Notes: generated from the letters alone by a model not told the origin. Counted from the first letter of the stretch, positions 42,706 to 51,375 are shown. The stretch is 64,000 nucleotides of DNA from Hymenobacter jeongseonensis (GCF_015694725.1 NZ_JADQDQ010000014.1:18429-82428), one strand, 5' to 3'. Translations and numbers: made by a program.

Positions 42706-43314
42706 TTAAGCCCGTTTCCACTTGATGGTGCAGCCAATGGCTTTGGTCGAACTCGTTGATGCGGGCTTGCCGGCCATAATTTCGGTCATGGCGTTTTCGA
42801 CATATTTCGTTTTCACCAGCGTGGCATCTTCCGAGTTATCGTCGATGGCACCGATGTAGGAAACCACGAAGTCGTTGCCCTGCCGCTTCAGCACATAGAG
42901 GTGGGGCGTGCGCGTGGCCCCGTAAGCTTTGGCCACCTGCTGGCTTTCATCGAGCAGGTAGGGGAAAGCATATTTCTTGGTCTTCATGGCCTCAAAAGAG
43001 TCGCCGGGCGCTACGGCTGGGTCGTTGGGGTTGATGGCCACCACGGGGAAGCCTTGTGGCGCATATTTAGCATTCAGGGCGATGATGCGGCTCTCATAGG
43101 CTTTGGCATAGGGACAGGTGTTGCAGGTAAACACCACAATGTAGCCTTTGGCGGCCTTGTTGTCGGCCAGCGATACCATTTTGCCGTCAATGTTTTTGAG
43201 CTTGAAATCGGCGGCTTTGTCGCCCACCTGATACCCGTTGGATTCGGGGCGAACAATGAAGCTGCTCAGCAGCAAAACAAAACAGAGCAGGGGAAAGGGC
43301 AGGAGCTTTTTCAT
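42706..43314 (-). CDS. exported thioredoxin-fold protein (AhpC/TSA-like)
   Basis: 202 residues with a signal peptide (LLPFPLLCFVLLLSSFIV). The domain shows DFKLKNIDGKMVSLAD, FTCNTCPYAKAYE with a CxxC pair, and GATRTPHLYVLKR with the cis-Pro, which is the thioredoxin/redoxin layout. CNTC replaces the usual CGPC. The thioredoxin-family proteins of this branch (about 190-200 residues) act as periplasmic thiol-disulfide or peroxide-handling proteins; the exact partner is unknown. A TlpA-like gene lies 65 bases upstream on the same strand, so they may be co-transcribed. Confidence 0.9.
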   Translation of the reverse strand: MKKLLPFPLLCFVLLLSSFIVRPESNGYQVGDKAADFKLKNIDGKMVSLADNKAAKGYIVVFTCNTCPYAKAYESRIIALNAKYAPQGFPVVAINPNDPAVAPGDSFEAMKTKKYAFPYLLDESQQVAKAYGATRTPHLYVLKRQGNDFVVSYIGAIDDNSEDATLVKTKYVENAMTEIMAGKPASTSSTKAIGCTIKWKRA

Positions 43315-43379
43315 GTGAAAAAAGGGTTGTGGTAAGTGGAGAATGACTGGCCAATCAGGGCGTTGACGCGGAATTTAAA

Positions 43380-43865
43380 TTACAAAAATTTCTGCAGTGC
43401 CGTTGTCAGCTCGGCGCGGGTGAGTTTGCGCTCAAAGGTTGCGCGTTTCTTAGTCTTATTGTTGATAATCAAAGTGAAAGGAATGGAGCCCGACCATTTG
43501 GCATCCACTTGCTCAAGCCAGGAATTGGGGTCACTTTCGTTCAATACCACTACTTCCGACTTGAGGCCGCGCTGTTTCACAAAAGGCTTTACTTTCTTAT
43601 CTAGCTGCGAAGCATAGTCCAGGCTCACCAGCAGCACTTTTACTTTTTGGGTGGCATATGCGGTGCGGACTTGCTCAAAATTGGGCAGCTCTTTAACGCA
43701 GGGTGCGCACCAAGTGGCCCAGAAATTCACAATATAAGTTGTGTCCGTGGGCTGCGAAAGACGCTTTTGCAATTCAGGAAACTTGATAACCGCAACTTGT
43801 TGGGCCATGCCGGGAACAGCCAGCAACAGCGCAAAACCGATGAGAATAGCTCTTATTTGATGCAT
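43380..43865 (-). CDS. TlpA-like periplasmic thioredoxin
   Basis: 161 residues with a signal peptide (AILIGFALLLAVPGMAQ). The active site is VNFWATWCAPC (Cys 53 and 56), followed by a TlpA/ResA-type core and SIPFTLIINNK with the cis-Pro. Likely role: reduction of disulfides in the periplasm, for example during cytochrome maturation. It is encoded upstream of a second thioredoxin-fold gene and divergent from ispG. Confidence 0.93.
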   Translation of the reverse strand: MHQIRAILIGFALLLAVPGMAQQVAVIKFPELQKRLSQPTDTTYIVNFWATWCAPCVKELPNFEQVRTAYATQKVKVLLVSLDYASQLDKKVKPFVKQRGLKSEVVVLNESDPNSWLEQVDAKWSGSIPFTLIINNKTKKRATFERKLTRAELTTALQKFL

Positions 43866-44017
43866 CGTAATTTATTGAATAGTTGATTTGTCGGCGTCCA
43901 AAAGCTCCTTTGTATAGGGTGCTCTGGATGAACCAAGTGAGGTCGGAATCAGAAAGACAGCGAAACCGACCAGAAGTTGCGACCGCAAATAGGAGAGGAG
44001 CCCGCGCCGTACCGCTT

Positions 44018-44025
44018 TACCTTTG
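44018..44025 (+). promoter_or_regulatory. putative -7 box of ispG
   Basis: TACCTTTG matches TAnnTTTG and lies 43 bases before the ispG ATG; its position also argues against the longer open frame. Confidence 0.5.
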
Positions 44026-44068
44026 TGCTTCGGCGCAACTTTCGCCTTCCTCCCCTAGTTTTTGGGTT

Positions 44069-46057
44069 ATGAATAAAACGTATTGCCCCAGCCTCGTCGA
44101 ATACAAGCGCCGCGTAGCCCGCGTAGTCAACATTGGCGAGGTGCCGTTGGGCGGCAATCACCCCATCCGGGTGCAGAGCATGACCACCGTGGACACCATG
44201 GATACCCTGGGCTCGGTGGAGCAAACGCTGCGCATGGTAGAGGCCGGCTGCGAGTACGTGCGCATCACCGCGCCCAGCATGAAGGAGGCCCAAAACCTGC
44301 TGGAAATCAAGAAAGAACTGCGCAAGCGCGGTTGCAACGTGCCGCTCATCGCCGACATTCACTTCACCCCCAACGCCGCTGAGCTGGCCGCCCGCATCGT
44401 TGAGAAAGTGCGCGTGAACCCCGGCAACTACGCCGATAAAAAGAAGTTTGAAGAAATAGAATACACCGATGCTACCTACGCGGCCGAGGTGGAGCGCATC
44501 CGCGAGCGGTTCCGGCCGTTGGTAAAAATTTGCAAGCAGTACGGCACGGCCATGCGCATTGGTACCAACCACGGCTCGCTGTCTGACCGGATTCTGAGCC
44601 GCTACGGCGATACGCCGTTGGGCATGGTGGAGTCGGCGCTGGAGTTTCTGCGCTTGTGCGAAGAGGAGAATTACTACGACGTGGTGCTGAGCATGAAGGC
44701 CAGCAACACGCAGGTAATGGTGCAGGCCTACCGCATGCTGGTGCAAAAGCTCGACGAAGAAGGGCTGCAGCCCTACCCGTTGCACCTGGGCGTGACCGAA
44801 GCCGGCGAGGCGGAGGACGGCCGCATCAAGTCGGCCGTGGGCATCGGCACGTTGCTTGAAGACGGCCTCGGCGATACAGTGCGCGTGAGCCTGACCGAAG
44901 CGCCCGAAGCCGAGGCGCCGGTGGCCCAAATGCTGATTGACCGCTACACGCGCCGCGCTGAATTGGCCCAGCCCATCGCGCCGCTGGTGGGCGAGGCGCT
45001 CATCAACCCGTTCCAATACATCCGCCGGGTGACGCGGGAGGTTGAGAACATTGGCGGAGCCAATGTGCCCCGCGTGATTGCCGATTTATCGCGCCTGCAA
45101 AACCTGGAATACCCCGACTTGCGTGCCGCCGGGCAGCTATATTCGCCGTTTCTGGACAAATTTCAGATGTCGGATTTGGGCGCCGACTACATCTACACCG
45201 GCCAAGTCCCGTCGCCTTTCATGCTGCCCAACGGCCTGAAAGAAATTGTGGATTATAGCGCCTGGCGCGACGCCGGCCACCGCCCTGACCACTTTCCGGT
45301 ATTTACCCAAGCCGAATACGCGGTGGTGGCTGCCAAGCATCCGGTGCTGAATTTTGTGTTTCATAACTTGGCCTCGCTCACCGCGCCTGCGCTCGATCAG
45401 CTGCGGGCCGACAGCACGGTGGTGGTCTTCCTTTATTCGGAGAATGCCCACGCCATGCCGGAAATTCGTCGAGCCTTCTTTGAGCTAATGCAGGCGGGCG
45501 TGACGTGCCCGGTTATCATCAACCGGCAGTTTCCGGCCTTGCGCGATGAGGAAACCCAGCTTTATGCCGCTACCGACGTGGGCGGCCTACTACTTGACGG
45601 CTTGGGCGACGGCATCGTGTTGAGCACGGAATTGTTGCCCGAGCGGCCCAAAGCCGAATGGCTGACCACCATTGATAGCCTGAACCAGCTCTCCTTCGGG
45701 ATTCTGCAAGCGGCCCGCACCCGCATGAGCAAAACCGAATACATCAGCTGCCCCAGCTGCGGCCGGACGCTGTTCGACCTGCAGGAAACCACGGCCATGA
45801 TTCGCAAGCGCACCGACCACCTGAAGGGCGTGAAAATCGGCATCATGGGCTGCATCGTGAACGGTCCCGGCGAAATGGCTGACGCCGACTACGGCTACGT
45901 GGGCGTAGGCAAAGGCAAAATCTCCCTTTACCGCGGCCAGGAAGTCATCAAAAAATCGGTGCCCGAAGAACGTGCCGTGGATGACTTGATTGAACTCATG
46001 CGTGAGGACGGCCGCTGGATTGAGAAGGAGATTGTGGAAGAGCCGGTGGGTGCGTGA
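44069..46057 (+). CDS. ispG: 4-hydroxy-3-methylbut-2-enyl diphosphate synthase, long form
   Basis: Penultimate step of the MEP isoprenoid pathway, a [4Fe-4S] enzyme that converts MEcPP to HMBPP. The 662-residue protein has the N-terminal TIM barrel (VPLGGNHPIRVQSMTTVDT, then LIADIHFTP and MRIGTNHGSL) and the C-terminal cluster domain with YISCPSCGRT (Cys near 562 and 565) and MGCIVNGPGE (Cys near 594). Between them is an insertion of roughly 250 residues, the A* domain known from plant, Chlamydia and Bacteroidota enzymes; E. coli IspG has about 370 residues. ATG 44069 was chosen. Its TGA overlaps the ATG of the next gene. Confidence 0.97.
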   Translation: MNKTYCPSLVEYKRRVARVVNIGEVPLGGNHPIRVQSMTTVDTMDTLGSVEQTLRMVEAGCEYVRITAPSMKEAQNLLEIKKELRKRGCNVPLIADIHFTPNAAELAARIVEKVRVNPGNYADKKKFEEIEYTDATYAAEVERIRERFRPLVKICKQYGTAMRIGTNHGSLSDRILSRYGDTPLGMVESALEFLRLCEEENYYDVVLSMKASNTQVMVQAYRMLVQKLDEEGLQPYPLHLGVTEAGEAEDGRIKSAVGIGTLLEDGLGDTVRVSLTEAPEAEAPVAQMLIDRYTRRAELAQPIAPLVGEALINPFQYIRRVTREVENIGGANVPRVIADLSRLQNLEYPDLRAAGQLYSPFLDKFQMSDLGADYIYTGQVPSPFMLPNGLKEIVDYSAWRDAGHRPDHFPVFTQAEYAVVAAKHPVLNFVFHNLASLTAPALDQLRADSTVVVFLYSENAHAMPEIRRAFFELMQAGVTCPVIINRQFPALRDEETQLYAATDVGGLLLDGLGDGIVLSTELLPERPKAEWLTTIDSLNQLSFGILQAARTRMSKTEYISCPSCGRTLFDLQETTAMIRKRTDHLKGVKIGIMGCIVNGPGEMADADYGYVGVGKGKISLYRGQEVIKKSVPEERAVDDLIELMREDGRWIEKEIVEEPVGA

Positions 46058-46518
46058 TGACTAATGAACAGGAAAAGTTCGAGATTTTAGGCGACAACGG
46101 TGACCATATCAGCATCACTTTTGTCGAAGTTTGGGGGTTCCCCAATACAACAAGCTTTGTAGGAGGCTATGATGTGCTTGCAGCCGTGATAATCAAGGCC
46201 GGAGGCTTCCAAGTTATATCGAACTTCTATACTTCAACTGGAGAAATCTATGAGTTGCTGAAGCAACTTGTTCGCAGCAATGAACAATTAAGTGGCGTGG
46301 TTCGCTATGCATCCTTCGAAGGGAATTTAGAATTTACCGCTGAATACGACACGTTAGGTCATGTGCAGATAAAAGGCTGTTTTCTTGCCAATGACGACAC
46401 AGAAAACCGATTAATTTTCTCGATTAAATCGGACCAGTCGTTCATGAATTTATCAATAAATCAGCTGAAATTATTAGCTGATAAATACGGCGATAACATG
46501 GGGGTTGGAAACAAATAA
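46057..46518 (+). CDS. AT-rich orphan protein, possibly immunity-like
   Basis: 153 residues, start overlapping the ispG stop by one base (ATGA). It is visibly more AT-rich than the surrounding genes, with many A/T-ending codons, which suggests recent acquisition. There is no signal peptide; the predicted character is beta-rich with a short acidic helix (STGEIYELLKQLV). Size, acidity and the pattern FEGNLEFTAEYDTLGHVQIK remind me of small WapI/DUF6228-type immunity proteins, which bind toxins of polymorphic systems, but no toxin gene is near. This reading is weak; the family was not verified. Confidence 0.7.
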   Translation: MTNEQEKFEILGDNGDHISITFVEVWGFPNTTSFVGGYDVLAAVIIKAGGFQVISNFYTSTGEIYELLKQLVRSNEQLSGVVRYASFEGNLEFTAEYDTLGHVQIKGCFLANDDTENRLIFSIKSDQSFMNLSINQLKLLADKYGDNMGVGNK

Positions 46519-46560
46519 TATAGTCTTTGTTAAGAATGATTATTTAAGGACGAGAGCTGC

Positions 46561-47031
46561 TTATCGACACTTCTCCTTCCGTCGCGTGTCGATAATATGC
46601 GCAATTTTCCAGCCGTCGGCCAGCTTCACTAATTGAAACGAGTTGTAGCCGCAGTGGCTGAAAGTGTCGCCGATGTAAAATTCGTAGGGCGTCCAGACGC
46701 TGGCGAGGTTGGCATCAATTAAAACGTTGGCGAAGGTGATTCGCTCGTCCCAAATTTTGGGGTGGGGCGTGCCCACAGCTTTCAGGAAGCCGTTGATGCT
46801 TTCGATGTGCAGGCTGGGGGCTTGGCCGGGCTTGCCGCCAAGGGCATGGAGCACGGCACCGGGGGCCAACGTGCGGCGCACAGTTGTGCTGTCGCCTTGG
46901 CGCATGCCGGTGAAAAAGGCATTGATAGTTTGTTTGATGTCGGCAGTTTCGGCGGCCGTGGTTTGAGCATTTGCACCGAGGCTGGCACCAAGCAGCAGCG
47001 AAAACAAGACAGGCGTAAGGGCTTTCTTCAT
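46561..47031 (-). CDS. exported SnoaL/NTF2-like protein
   Basis: 156 residues with a signal peptide (ALTPVLFSLLLGASLGANAQ). The rest fits the NTF2-like cone fold: IKQTINAFFTGMRQGDSTTV, then WTPYEFYIGDTFSHCGYNSF and GWKIAHIIDTRR, a standard end of DUF4440/SnoaL_3-like proteins. The ligand or reaction is unknown. Stand-alone gene, convergent with the AT-rich orphan (42 bases between stops). Confidence 0.87.
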   Translation of the reverse strand: MKKALTPVLFSLLLGASLGANAQTTAAETADIKQTINAFFTGMRQGDSTTVRRTLAPGAVLHALGGKPGQAPSLHIESINGFLKAVGTPHPKIWDERITFANVLIDANLASVWTPYEFYIGDTFSHCGYNSFQLVKLADGWKIAHIIDTRRKEKCR

Positions 47032-47373
47032 GTTTAGGGGATGGGTCGGGGTAATGGCGGCGGGCGAAACCAAGGGTTGCTTCAGCAACTACTTGGGAGC
47101 AGGATGTAGCTTTGCCGGCACATGAAAGTAAGCGCTTCCGCGAGTTATTTGGCCGAGTAGTTGCCCGCGCCGGGTATTACACCTGTAGTTTTCTTCAACT
47201 GATTTGCCCGGTGGGTTGCGCTGGCGCGAACGGCCGTTTTAACCCGGTTTTGACCAGCTTGGAACGTGCAGGATTGTCGGTTTATGGTTCGAAAATATTC
47301 GAAAAAATCAGCACACTAACCAATCATTCTGCCGCGCCTGTTGTTACCTTTTCGAACCAAAAAACCTCCCGCT
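47032..47373. other. 342-base stretch without a supported gene
   Basis: This contains the region upstream of the SnoaL-like gene and of a small membrane-protein gene. A TAGCTTTG box on the plus strand (47106-47113) is followed at 47121 by only 12 codons before a stop. TACCTTTT (47345-47352) is a possible -7 box for the gene at 47374. No RNA gene was recognised. Confidence 0.55.
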
Positions 47374-47547
47374 ATGAACGGCAAAAACCTCTTTGATTTC
47401 GGTCCGGTCCTCGGTTACTACTTCCGCGGCAAAGACCCGAATCGGAAGACCAATTTCAACATGAAGACCATGCACTTCATCAATAAGCTCAGCTTGGCGA
47501 TGTTCCTGGTGTGTCTCGTGGTGATGTTGTTCCGCTACGTGCTGTAA
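47374..47547 (+). CDS. small single-span membrane protein (DUF6728-like)
   Basis: 57 residues. A polar N-terminus with GYYFRGKDPNRKTNFN is followed by MHFINKLSLAMFLVCLVVML, one membrane helix near the C-terminus. I recall similar short proteins (FRKKDPNRKxNFN and one helix) as conserved in Cytophagales under DUF6728. Function unknown; the basic N-terminal part would face the cytoplasm. It lies 11 bases upstream of the MmcQ/YjbR-like gene and is likely co-transcribed with it. Confidence 0.75.
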   Translation: MNGKNLFDFGPVLGYYFRGKDPNRKTNFNMKTMHFINKLSLAMFLVCLVVMLFRYVL

Positions 47548-47558
47548 TTATTGGGCTG

Positions 47559-47909
47559 ATGAACATCGAGGATTTCCGTGACTATTGCATGGCCAAGCCC
47601 GGCGTGACCGAGGAAACCCCGTTCGGCCCCGAAACCCTTGTGTTTAAAGTTGGCGGCAAAGTTTTCGCCCTCACCGACATCGATACCTTCGGCAGCATCA
47701 ACCTCAAGTGCGACCCTGAGCGGGCCGTGGAGCTGCGCGAAGCCCACGATTACGTGCTGCCCGGCTACCACATGAACAAGAAGCATTGGAACACCGTGCT
47801 GATTGGAACCGGCGCCCCGCTGGGGCAGCTCCGCGAACTTATCGACCATTCGTACGACTTGGTGCTGGCCTCGCTGCCCAAAGCTGCACGGGGGGCATTG
47901 GAACAATAG
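47559..47909 (+). CDS. MmcQ/YjbR-family protein
   Basis: 116 residues. Clear family pattern: MNIEDFRDYCMAKPGVTEET, then FGPETLVFKVGGKVFALTDI, LKCDPERAVELRE and HMNKKHWNTVLI. This is a small CyaY-like fold of unknown function, proposed to bind DNA. No signal peptide. A family A inverted repeat lies immediately downstream and likely ends the transcript. Confidence 0.94.
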   Translation: MNIEDFRDYCMAKPGVTEETPFGPETLVFKVGGKVFALTDIDTFGSINLKCDPERAVELREAHDYVLPGYHMNKKHWNTVLIGTGAPLGQLRELIDHSYDLVLASLPKAARGALEQ

Positions 47910-47922
47910 CGTGAACACATAG

Positions 47923-48020
47923 ACCGTCATGCTGAGCGAAGTCGAAGCATCTCTACTGCGCAACTAATCTGATTTAGTGTTGCGGTAGAGATGCTTCGAC
48001 TTCGCTCAGCATGACGGTCT
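47923..48020. repeat. dispersed inverted repeat, family A copy 3
   Basis: 98 bases. Arms of about 42 bases (from GACCGTCATGCTGAGC at 47923 to GCATGACGGTC ending 48020) pair almost perfectly around a centre of about 14 bases. A T5 run follows on the plus strand. It lies between convergent genes and could double as terminator. Confidence 0.88.
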
Positions 48021-48044
48021 TTTTGCCCGTTATCGGTAGTTTTT

Positions 48045-50654
48045 CTACTGCCCAACCAGGAAAACGGCGTTGCCGAAGAGCAGCTTGCCGCCTTGCCAGA
48101 AGGCCCGGAACAAGGGGTTGTCGCCCAAATAAACGACTTGGCCCTGCCCCAATTCTTGGGTGCCGACGACGAACGTATCCGCCAACTCCTTGCGGGCCTT
48201 GGCGCCGATGAAACCGGCCGAATAACTGTCCTTCTTGATAACGCCCACGTTCCAGCCGCCTTTGCCCATGAACCGGTAGTTGAGCGGGGTGCGAATGAGG
48301 GCAAAGTAGGTGCTGCCGTAGCCGAAGGCCAGCGGGTGGGTGTTATCGAGCTGCACCCGGTACACGCTGCCCTGCACGGCTTCGCCGGCTTCTTCGCGGT
48401 CGGCGTCGCCGTAGCGGCGGAGTTGCCGATAGGGGTTGGCTCTTTCTTCCTTGCGCACAGCCACTGAATCGATGGTTTTCGCTTTCAGCAGAAAGTCTTT
48501 TTTCGACGACAAGTACTTCGCGGCGCCTTCCAGGGCGATGAGCTTGCCGCCGTCGCGCACCCAGGATTTTAGGTTTTCGAGGGCTCGGTCGGGGTAAATG
48601 TCGCCGTAGTTGCCGTTAGGTAGCACCAGCACGTCGTATTTCTGCAGGGACACGCGGCTGAGGTAGTCGCTGCCAATCACCGTGACGGGGTAGCCGAGCT
48701 GCTGCTCAAAAAAGTGCCACACTTCGCCAAAAGCGGTAGCATCGATGCCGGGACCGGCCACTACTGCTACGTTGGGCTGCTTCACAAAATGCACGGTGCC
48801 CGAGCCCAGGTCGCTGCCGGAGGTGGAGAAACCGGATTTTACGGCCGTGACCACGGTGCCGGCCGAGTCGGCCTGGGCGCGCACCAGTTGGTCGAAGCGG
48901 GTGCCCATGGCTTCGTTGCCGGTGCGGGTGATGACCAGCGTGCCGGGGGCATATTTCTGCCCTTCGGCCTCAAATTCTTTGCTGGCGTAGCGCACCTTCA
49001 CTTTTTGCTGCAGCAGGCGGCTGAGGAAGCGCACGTCCTGCAGGCTGTTCCAGCGGGCCAGGTAGGCATAGGGGCGCTCGGTGGTTGCGGCGGCGCTGCC
49101 CCGCACCATGGCAGGGCTGGGTGTGGTGCCGGAGGCCGCGAGCCTGCCCGGCAGGGCGTAAGCTTTTACGCCAAAAGCGTAGGGCAGCGCCCAGGACGTG
49201 ATGTCATAAGTCAGCGAATCTTCGAGCTGCGGGCGGGGCTCAAACATGACTTTCACCAGCGTGGATTTGGGCTGGTACATGCTCACTACCACGTCGCGGG
49301 GCTCAATTTGCACGGTTTCATTTTGGCCGGTGGCGTAGTTGAAACCTTTGGTTTTGGTGCGCTTGGGGGCGTAGCCGTAGCTGATTTGCTGGCGGTCGAG
49401 GTATTGGGTGAAGGCGCGGAGCTGGCCGGGGTCGTTGCCAGCCGCAACGACATAGGTTTTGTATTCGCCCTGCGGCTTGGTTTTGGCGTTGGTAAAGTAG
49501 GCCTGGAACTCGCGCAGCAGGTCGTCGTGGCGCTCGGCGGTGGCCTGAATGGTGGCGCGACTGGCGGCGTGGTGGTGGGCAATGCGCTGGTTGAGCGTCA
49601 GGGTGTCGCCGTCCTGCCGGGCGAAGGCCACACCGGCCGGGCCGCCGCCGCCTTGCTCGTAGGTCATGCCGATGGCGCCGTTGAAAGTCGGCCAGGTGTC
49701 GCCGTAGGTGGGGGCGTATAAATCGTACACTTCCCGGGTGAAATAGAGCCAGTTATTCTTGTCGAAAGCGACTTTGTTGTAGTCGCCCAGAATGTTCTGA
49801 AACTTGCGCTGCCAGGGTGTAATGTCGGCGTGGAAGGGCTTGGCGGCGGGGGAGAAGTAGTAGGAGTTATTCGGCCCCATCTCGTGGAAATCGGCGTGCA
49901 CGGCGGGCAGCCACTGGTTGTAGAGGGCAATGCGCTGGCGAGATTCCAGCTGAGTCTGCCAGGCCCAGTCGCGGTTCAGGTCGAAGAAATAGTGGTTGAA
50001 GCGGCCGCCGGGCCAGGGTTCGTGGTGCTCCCAGGAATCGGGGTTGGCGTTGGTGGTTTGGTTGTGGACGCGGTTGTACCAGTTGGCGTAGCGGTCGCGG
50101 CCGTCGGGGTTCACGCAGGGGTCCACGATGACGACGGTGTTTTTCAGCCAGTCCTGCATTTGCTGGTCCTGGGGGTTGGCAAGGTCGTAGAGCACCTGCA
50201 TCACCGTTTCCGACGACACGGCCTCGTTGCCGTGCACGTTGTAGCTCAGCCAGCACACGGCGGGCTGCTGGCGCTGCGCCGTGCCGGCTTCTAGGCCAGC
50301 CAGCCGCAGGTTGTTGTGGCGCACATCTTCAAGGCGGCCGAAGTTATCGGCGCTGGCCACTTGCACTACTTCCAGCGGGCGCTTTTCGTAGGTGCTGCCG
50401 TAGCGCACCAGCTTCATGCGGCCGGGCGTGTGGGCCACCACGTGGTCGACGTAGCGCAGAATCTCGGCGTGCGTGGTGAAGCGCGAGCCAAGTTTGTACC
50501 CTAAAAACTGGTCGGGCGTGAGCAGGTCATCAGTTGCTGAAACGGAAGCAGTTTGAGCCGGACTTTCAAAAGCCAGAAAAATGCTTAGGAGCCAAAAACT
50601 CCAGATGCGCAAGGCGCGAAGCGGCAACTGCCTAACGGGTACGAATGGCTTCAT
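48045..50654 (-). CDS. exported M14-family zinc carboxypeptidase
   Basis: 869 residues with a signal sequence (ALRIWSFWLLSIFLAFESPA). The M14 domain shows LSYNVHGNEAVSSE near 136-149 with zinc ligands His and Glu, a substrate-binding region NPDGRDRYANWYNR, HADFHEMGPNN with the third zinc His, and MTYEQGGGGPAG with the likely catalytic Glu. The C-terminal 400 residues are a glutamine-amidotransferase-like/beta-rich extension (LVLPNGNYGDIYPD, KLIALEGAAKYL) common in large Bacteroidota M14 proteins. It should trim peptides in the periplasm or outside. ATG 50654 chosen. Monocistronic, convergent with the YjbR-like gene across repeat copy 3. Confidence 0.93.
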   Translation of the reverse strand: MKPFVPVRQLPLRALRIWSFWLLSIFLAFESPAQTASVSATDDLLTPDQFLGYKLGSRFTTHAEILRYVDHVVAHTPGRMKLVRYGSTYEKRPLEVVQVASADNFGRLEDVRHNNLRLAGLEAGTAQRQQPAVCWLSYNVHGNEAVSSETVMQVLYDLANPQDQQMQDWLKNTVVIVDPCVNPDGRDRYANWYNRVHNQTTNANPDSWEHHEPWPGGRFNHYFFDLNRDWAWQTQLESRQRIALYNQWLPAVHADFHEMGPNNSYYFSPAAKPFHADITPWQRKFQNILGDYNKVAFDKNNWLYFTREVYDLYAPTYGDTWPTFNGAIGMTYEQGGGGPAGVAFARQDGDTLTLNQRIAHHHAASRATIQATAERHDDLLREFQAYFTNAKTKPQGEYKTYVVAAGNDPGQLRAFTQYLDRQQISYGYAPKRTKTKGFNYATGQNETVQIEPRDVVVSMYQPKSTLVKVMFEPRPQLEDSLTYDITSWALPYAFGVKAYALPGRLAASGTTPSPAMVRGSAAATTERPYAYLARWNSLQDVRFLSRLLQQKVKVRYASKEFEAEGQKYAPGTLVITRTGNEAMGTRFDQLVRAQADSAGTVVTAVKSGFSTSGSDLGSGTVHFVKQPNVAVVAGPGIDATAFGEVWHFFEQQLGYPVTVIGSDYLSRVSLQKYDVLVLPNGNYGDIYPDRALENLKSWVRDGGKLIALEGAAKYLSSKKDFLLKAKTIDSVAVRKEERANPYRQLRRYGDADREEAGEAVQGSVYRVQLDNTHPLAFGYGSTYFALIRTPLNYRFMGKGGWNVGVIKKDSYSAGFIGAKARKELADTFVVGTQELGQGQVVYLGDNPLFRAFWQGGKLLFGNAVFLVGQ

Positions 50655-50900
50655 AAAGAGGGTATAGGCGTGAAATGTGTTTCGCATCGCCCATACAAAT
50701 ATGCAGGACGAAGCCCGCCGGAAGTGCTAAGGCATAAGGGCATTTCCAAGCCCAACAGGGAGGCAGAAATGACGGATGGGCCAGGTTGCTACCGCAAGTG
50801 GACCCGTGCCAGTCGGTAAGCTCGGCCGAACATGTGCGGATTGGGCTTCGTTGCATGGAAATCAGCCTGCATATGGTTCCACCTCCACAGCTTTTCAATC

Positions 50901-51164
50901 ATGCCTTCCTCCAAACCTACTCCGGTCACCGACCTCACCCAACTTGTGCGCTACATCCTGACCATCGATAACATGCACGGCCCCGACTCCATCGCCCAAG
51001 TGCGCGACCGGTTAATGGGCCTCGGCCTAGTTGTCGACCGAGTGGTTGAGGGCGAGGCCGAAGTGGCCGCCACCAGCAGCACCGGCCCGGGCCTGGACGC
51101 TATTCGCGCCGCGCTACAAGCCGGCGGCTTTCGACTGATGGACGCCGATACGCAAGTCGGGTAA
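50901..51164 (+). CDS. small HMA-like fold protein without metal-binding cysteines
   Basis: 87 residues with a beta-alpha-beta pattern: LVRYILTIDNMHGPDSIAQV, helix VRDRLMGLGLVVD, strand EAEVAATSS, helix LDAIRAALQAGGFRL. This spacing resembles heavy-metal-associated domains, but the GMxCxxC loop is replaced by NMHGPDS, so copper or zinc binding in the classical way is not expected. It may bind something else or serve as a protein adaptor. It is divergent from the M14 peptidase gene; 246 bases between them hold no other recognised feature. Confidence 0.62.
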   Translation: MPSSKPTPVTDLTQLVRYILTIDNMHGPDSIAQVRDRLMGLGLVVDRVVEGEAEVAATSSTGPGLDAIRAALQAGGFRLMDADTQVG

Positions 51165-51198
51165 CGGCTCGTTGCGGGATTACTCCGAACCCCCGTCC

Positions 51199-51282
51199 GT
51201 CGTGCTGAGAGCATACGAAGCATCTCAACTGCTTCGTATGCGCCGTTTAACGTGGAGATGCTTCGAATGCGCTCAGCATGAC
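51199..51282. repeat. dispersed inverted repeat, family A copy 4
   Basis: 84 bases. GTCGTGCTGAGAGCATACGA and its partner ending GCGCTCAGCATGAC pair imperfectly. An internal GCATACGAAGC/GCTTCGTATGC pair offers an alternative fold. It lies between the convergent HMA-like gene and leuS. Confidence 0.82.
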
Positions 51283-51320
51283 AAACGTTTTTATTTACAG
51301 GCGAATACCGATGTTAATAA

Positions 51321-51354
51321 AAAAAGGCCCGCTGTAATTACAGCGGGCCTTTTT
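51321..51354. terminator. perfect loopless hairpin terminator after leuS
   Basis: Two 17-base arms (AAAAAGGCCCGCTGTAA and complement) abut directly, so the hairpin must open a small loop at its tip. A- and T-runs flank the GC stem. It lies 21 bases from the leuS stop. Confidence 0.9.
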
Positions 51355-51375
51355 ATTGATAATTAACAGGGTTGA

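Noticed and set aside
47106..47156. Short gene of 12 codons after a TAnnTTTG box
   Set aside because: Only MKVSASASYLAE before a stop; no evidence that it is translated or conserved.
47112..47396. Frame of 94 codons before the small membrane protein gene
   Set aside because: It overlaps the better-supported 57-residue gene in another frame and lacks any resemblance; codon use is irregular.
48714..49721. Open frame of 335 codons opposite the M14 peptidase
   Set aside because: Gly/Ala/His-rich antisense frame inside a convincing peptidase gene.
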